In this document: positions 63,240-64,000 of the stretch, piece after piece | Position numbering within the stretch: position 1 is the first letter of the stretch | How the letters are laid out: each line of letters begins with the position of its first letter | Assembly: GCF_001672295.1 (NCBI RefSeq) | Contig: NZ_JXMS01000015.1 | Span: forward strand, 1-64,000 | DNA length: 64,000 nt | Source: Halodesulfovibrio spirochaetisodalis | Lineage (GTDB): Bacteria > Desulfobacterota > Desulfovibrionia > Desulfovibrionales > Desulfovibrionaceae | Direction: 5' to 3' | Notes under the pieces: model-generated | Databases searched by the model: none | What the model saw: the letters and a program-made list of their open reading frames with translations, nothing else | Told to the model about the DNA's origin: nothing | Translations under genes and position numbers: made by a program

Positions 63240-64000
63240 TTAACGGGACAAATGCAGCTTGGCAACTTTTTCAAACGCATCTGTCAACATTGTAATGTGC
63301 CGTGTCTGCAAATTCCAGCAGTGCCAATATAGCCTGACCGTGACTGAGTAGTCTTCCACAATCGGCACCAGCTCTCTGCTTTTCAATTCATCTTCTATTT
63401 GCAGGCTGGGAATCATGCCATACCCCAACCCTTTCTTACACATATCCACAAACATATGTGAATCCGGCACATAATGCGTTGGAAACTCACCAGCACGAAT
63501 GCCATACCGTGACAGCATCTCGTTGTTCATTTCATCTGTCCGGTCATATGTAAGGATAGGTGCTGCGCGTACTGCTTCCGGTGTAAACCCGTTGGGAAAC
63601 CATTGCGCGGAAAAATCTGATGTTGCACAGCAGACATAGACCATCTTACCCAGATAGACAGTTTTACATCCCTGCATAGGGCCGGGCTGAGAACTGACAC
63701 AGCCTACCACTTCCCCGTTTTTCAGCATGTCATGCGTCTTGTCCTGATCCCCCAGCCTAATATCGACCAGAATATTTGTTGTTGTCAGGAGTTCCTGCAA
63801 AGTATCAGGAATCCATGTGGCAAGACTATCCGCGTTAATCCCCACAGGAACTGTAATGTAATCCTCAGCAGTCTTGCCAAGCGTATCTTCAAAAAGATCA
63901 TGCTCCATGAGGCTGACCTGTTTGTAATGCCCCAGTAGCTTCTGACCCATCGCTGTAGGCTGAACCGGTGTGGAGCGCACAATAAGCATCGCCCCGACCC
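63240..64000 (-). CDS. ArgP/LysG-like LysR-family regulator, N terminus beyond the window
   Basis: Partial: at least 253 residues, open to the right edge. The first visible part LIVRSTPVQPTAMGQKLLGHYKQVSLMEHDLF is the end of the winged helix and the linker helix as in ArgP/IciA-type regulators (RxxP-xPT-xG-xLL-H/Y-QV-LE). The rest is the effector domain (ITVPVGINADSLATWIPDTL...). ArgP proteins usually control a lysine/arginine exporter encoded divergently, which would be outside this window. The frame continues upstream of the internal ATG at 63989 without a stop. Confidence 0.85.
   Translation of the reverse strand, partial: VGAMLIVRSTPVQPTAMGQKLLGHYKQVSLMEHDLFEDTLGKTAEDYITVPVGINADSLATWIPDTLQELLTTTNILVDIRLGDQDKTHDMLKNGEVVGCVSSQPGPMQGCKTVYLGKMVYVCCATSDFSAQWFPNGFTPEAVRAAPILTYDRTDEMNNEMLSRYGIRAGEFPTHYVPDSHMFVDMCKKGLGYGMIPSLQIEDELKSRELVPIVEDYSVTVRLYWHCWNLQTRHITMLTDAFEKVAKLHLSR

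Noticed and set aside
1-64000. CRISPR arrays, insertion sequences, prophage
   Set aside because: No regular spacer-repeat arrays, transposase motifs or phage genes were found; the only repeats are the GC-rich intergenic family and local dyads.

Overview
The window looks like a chromosome segment of a marine sulfate-reducing deltaproteobacterium of the Desulfovibrionales, possibly Halodesulfovibrio. This is inferred from moderate GC content, a TRAP transporter beside a bacterial microcompartment, many histidine kinases and chemoreceptors, a superoxide-reductase-type protein, and short GC-rich intergenic repeats of a style I associate with that group. No phage, transposase or CRISPR array was seen.

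0-12 kb: an LtaS-like membrane sulfatase, tRNA-Arg(TCT), a small VOC/AraC cluster with a decayed second VOC gene, an old-yellow-enzyme reductase divergent from a LysR regulator, a DUF3302/HlyD membrane pair, then two consecutive histidine kinases (periplasmic-sensor kinase, then receiver-kinase hybrid) and a small lipoprotein. 12-17.6 kb: a lipid-modification cluster (DUF3833, SDR, DUF2062, FAD amine-oxidase-like protein, and a DUF1365-cyclopropane synthase fusion). 17.6-21.4 kb: flavodoxin-ferredoxin, TetR regulator, chemoreceptor.

21.8-43.4 kb is the most interesting part. A sigma54-activator response regulator and a 1229-residue hybrid kinase are divergent from a DctPQM TRAP transporter. 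Next come a nitrilase-family protein and a complete metabolosome core: EutJ, CoA-acylating aldehyde dehydrogenase, BMC-P, three BMC-H, a PduT-type BMC-T, PduS/RnfC-like flavoprotein, EutD-type phosphotransacetylase and EutQ. Divergent from these is an amidohydrolase-fold protein carrying a C-terminal encapsulation peptide, and then an iron-type alcohol dehydrogenase. No known signature enzyme (EutBC, diol dehydratase, glycyl radical enzyme) is present. The amidohydrolase-like protein is the only candidate, and nearly all canonical metal ligands of that fold are missing. One full-consensus sigma54 promoter (amidohydrolase) and three weaker candidates (TRAP, shell operon, alcohol dehydrogenase) tie these units together, with enhancer-like palindromes upstream. 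The proposed logic: an organic acid is imported by TRAP, converted to an aldehyde inside the shell, oxidised to acyl-CoA and acyl-phosphate (ATP yield), with NAD recycled by the alcohol dehydrogenase and PduS/PduT.

44-64 kb is mainly housekeeping: O-antigen ligase-like protein, glycosyltransferase, glycerophosphodiesterase, galE, two tandem aldo-keto reductases, metallophosphoesterase, a stand-alone cfa, a second chemoreceptor, a cytosine-deaminase-like amidohydrolase followed by pyrB and pyrC, a repeat-rich intergenic region, a Tat-exported superoxide-reductase-like protein, a membrane protein, a degenerate poly(A)-polymerase-like HD protein and an ArgP-like LysR regulator cut by the right edge.
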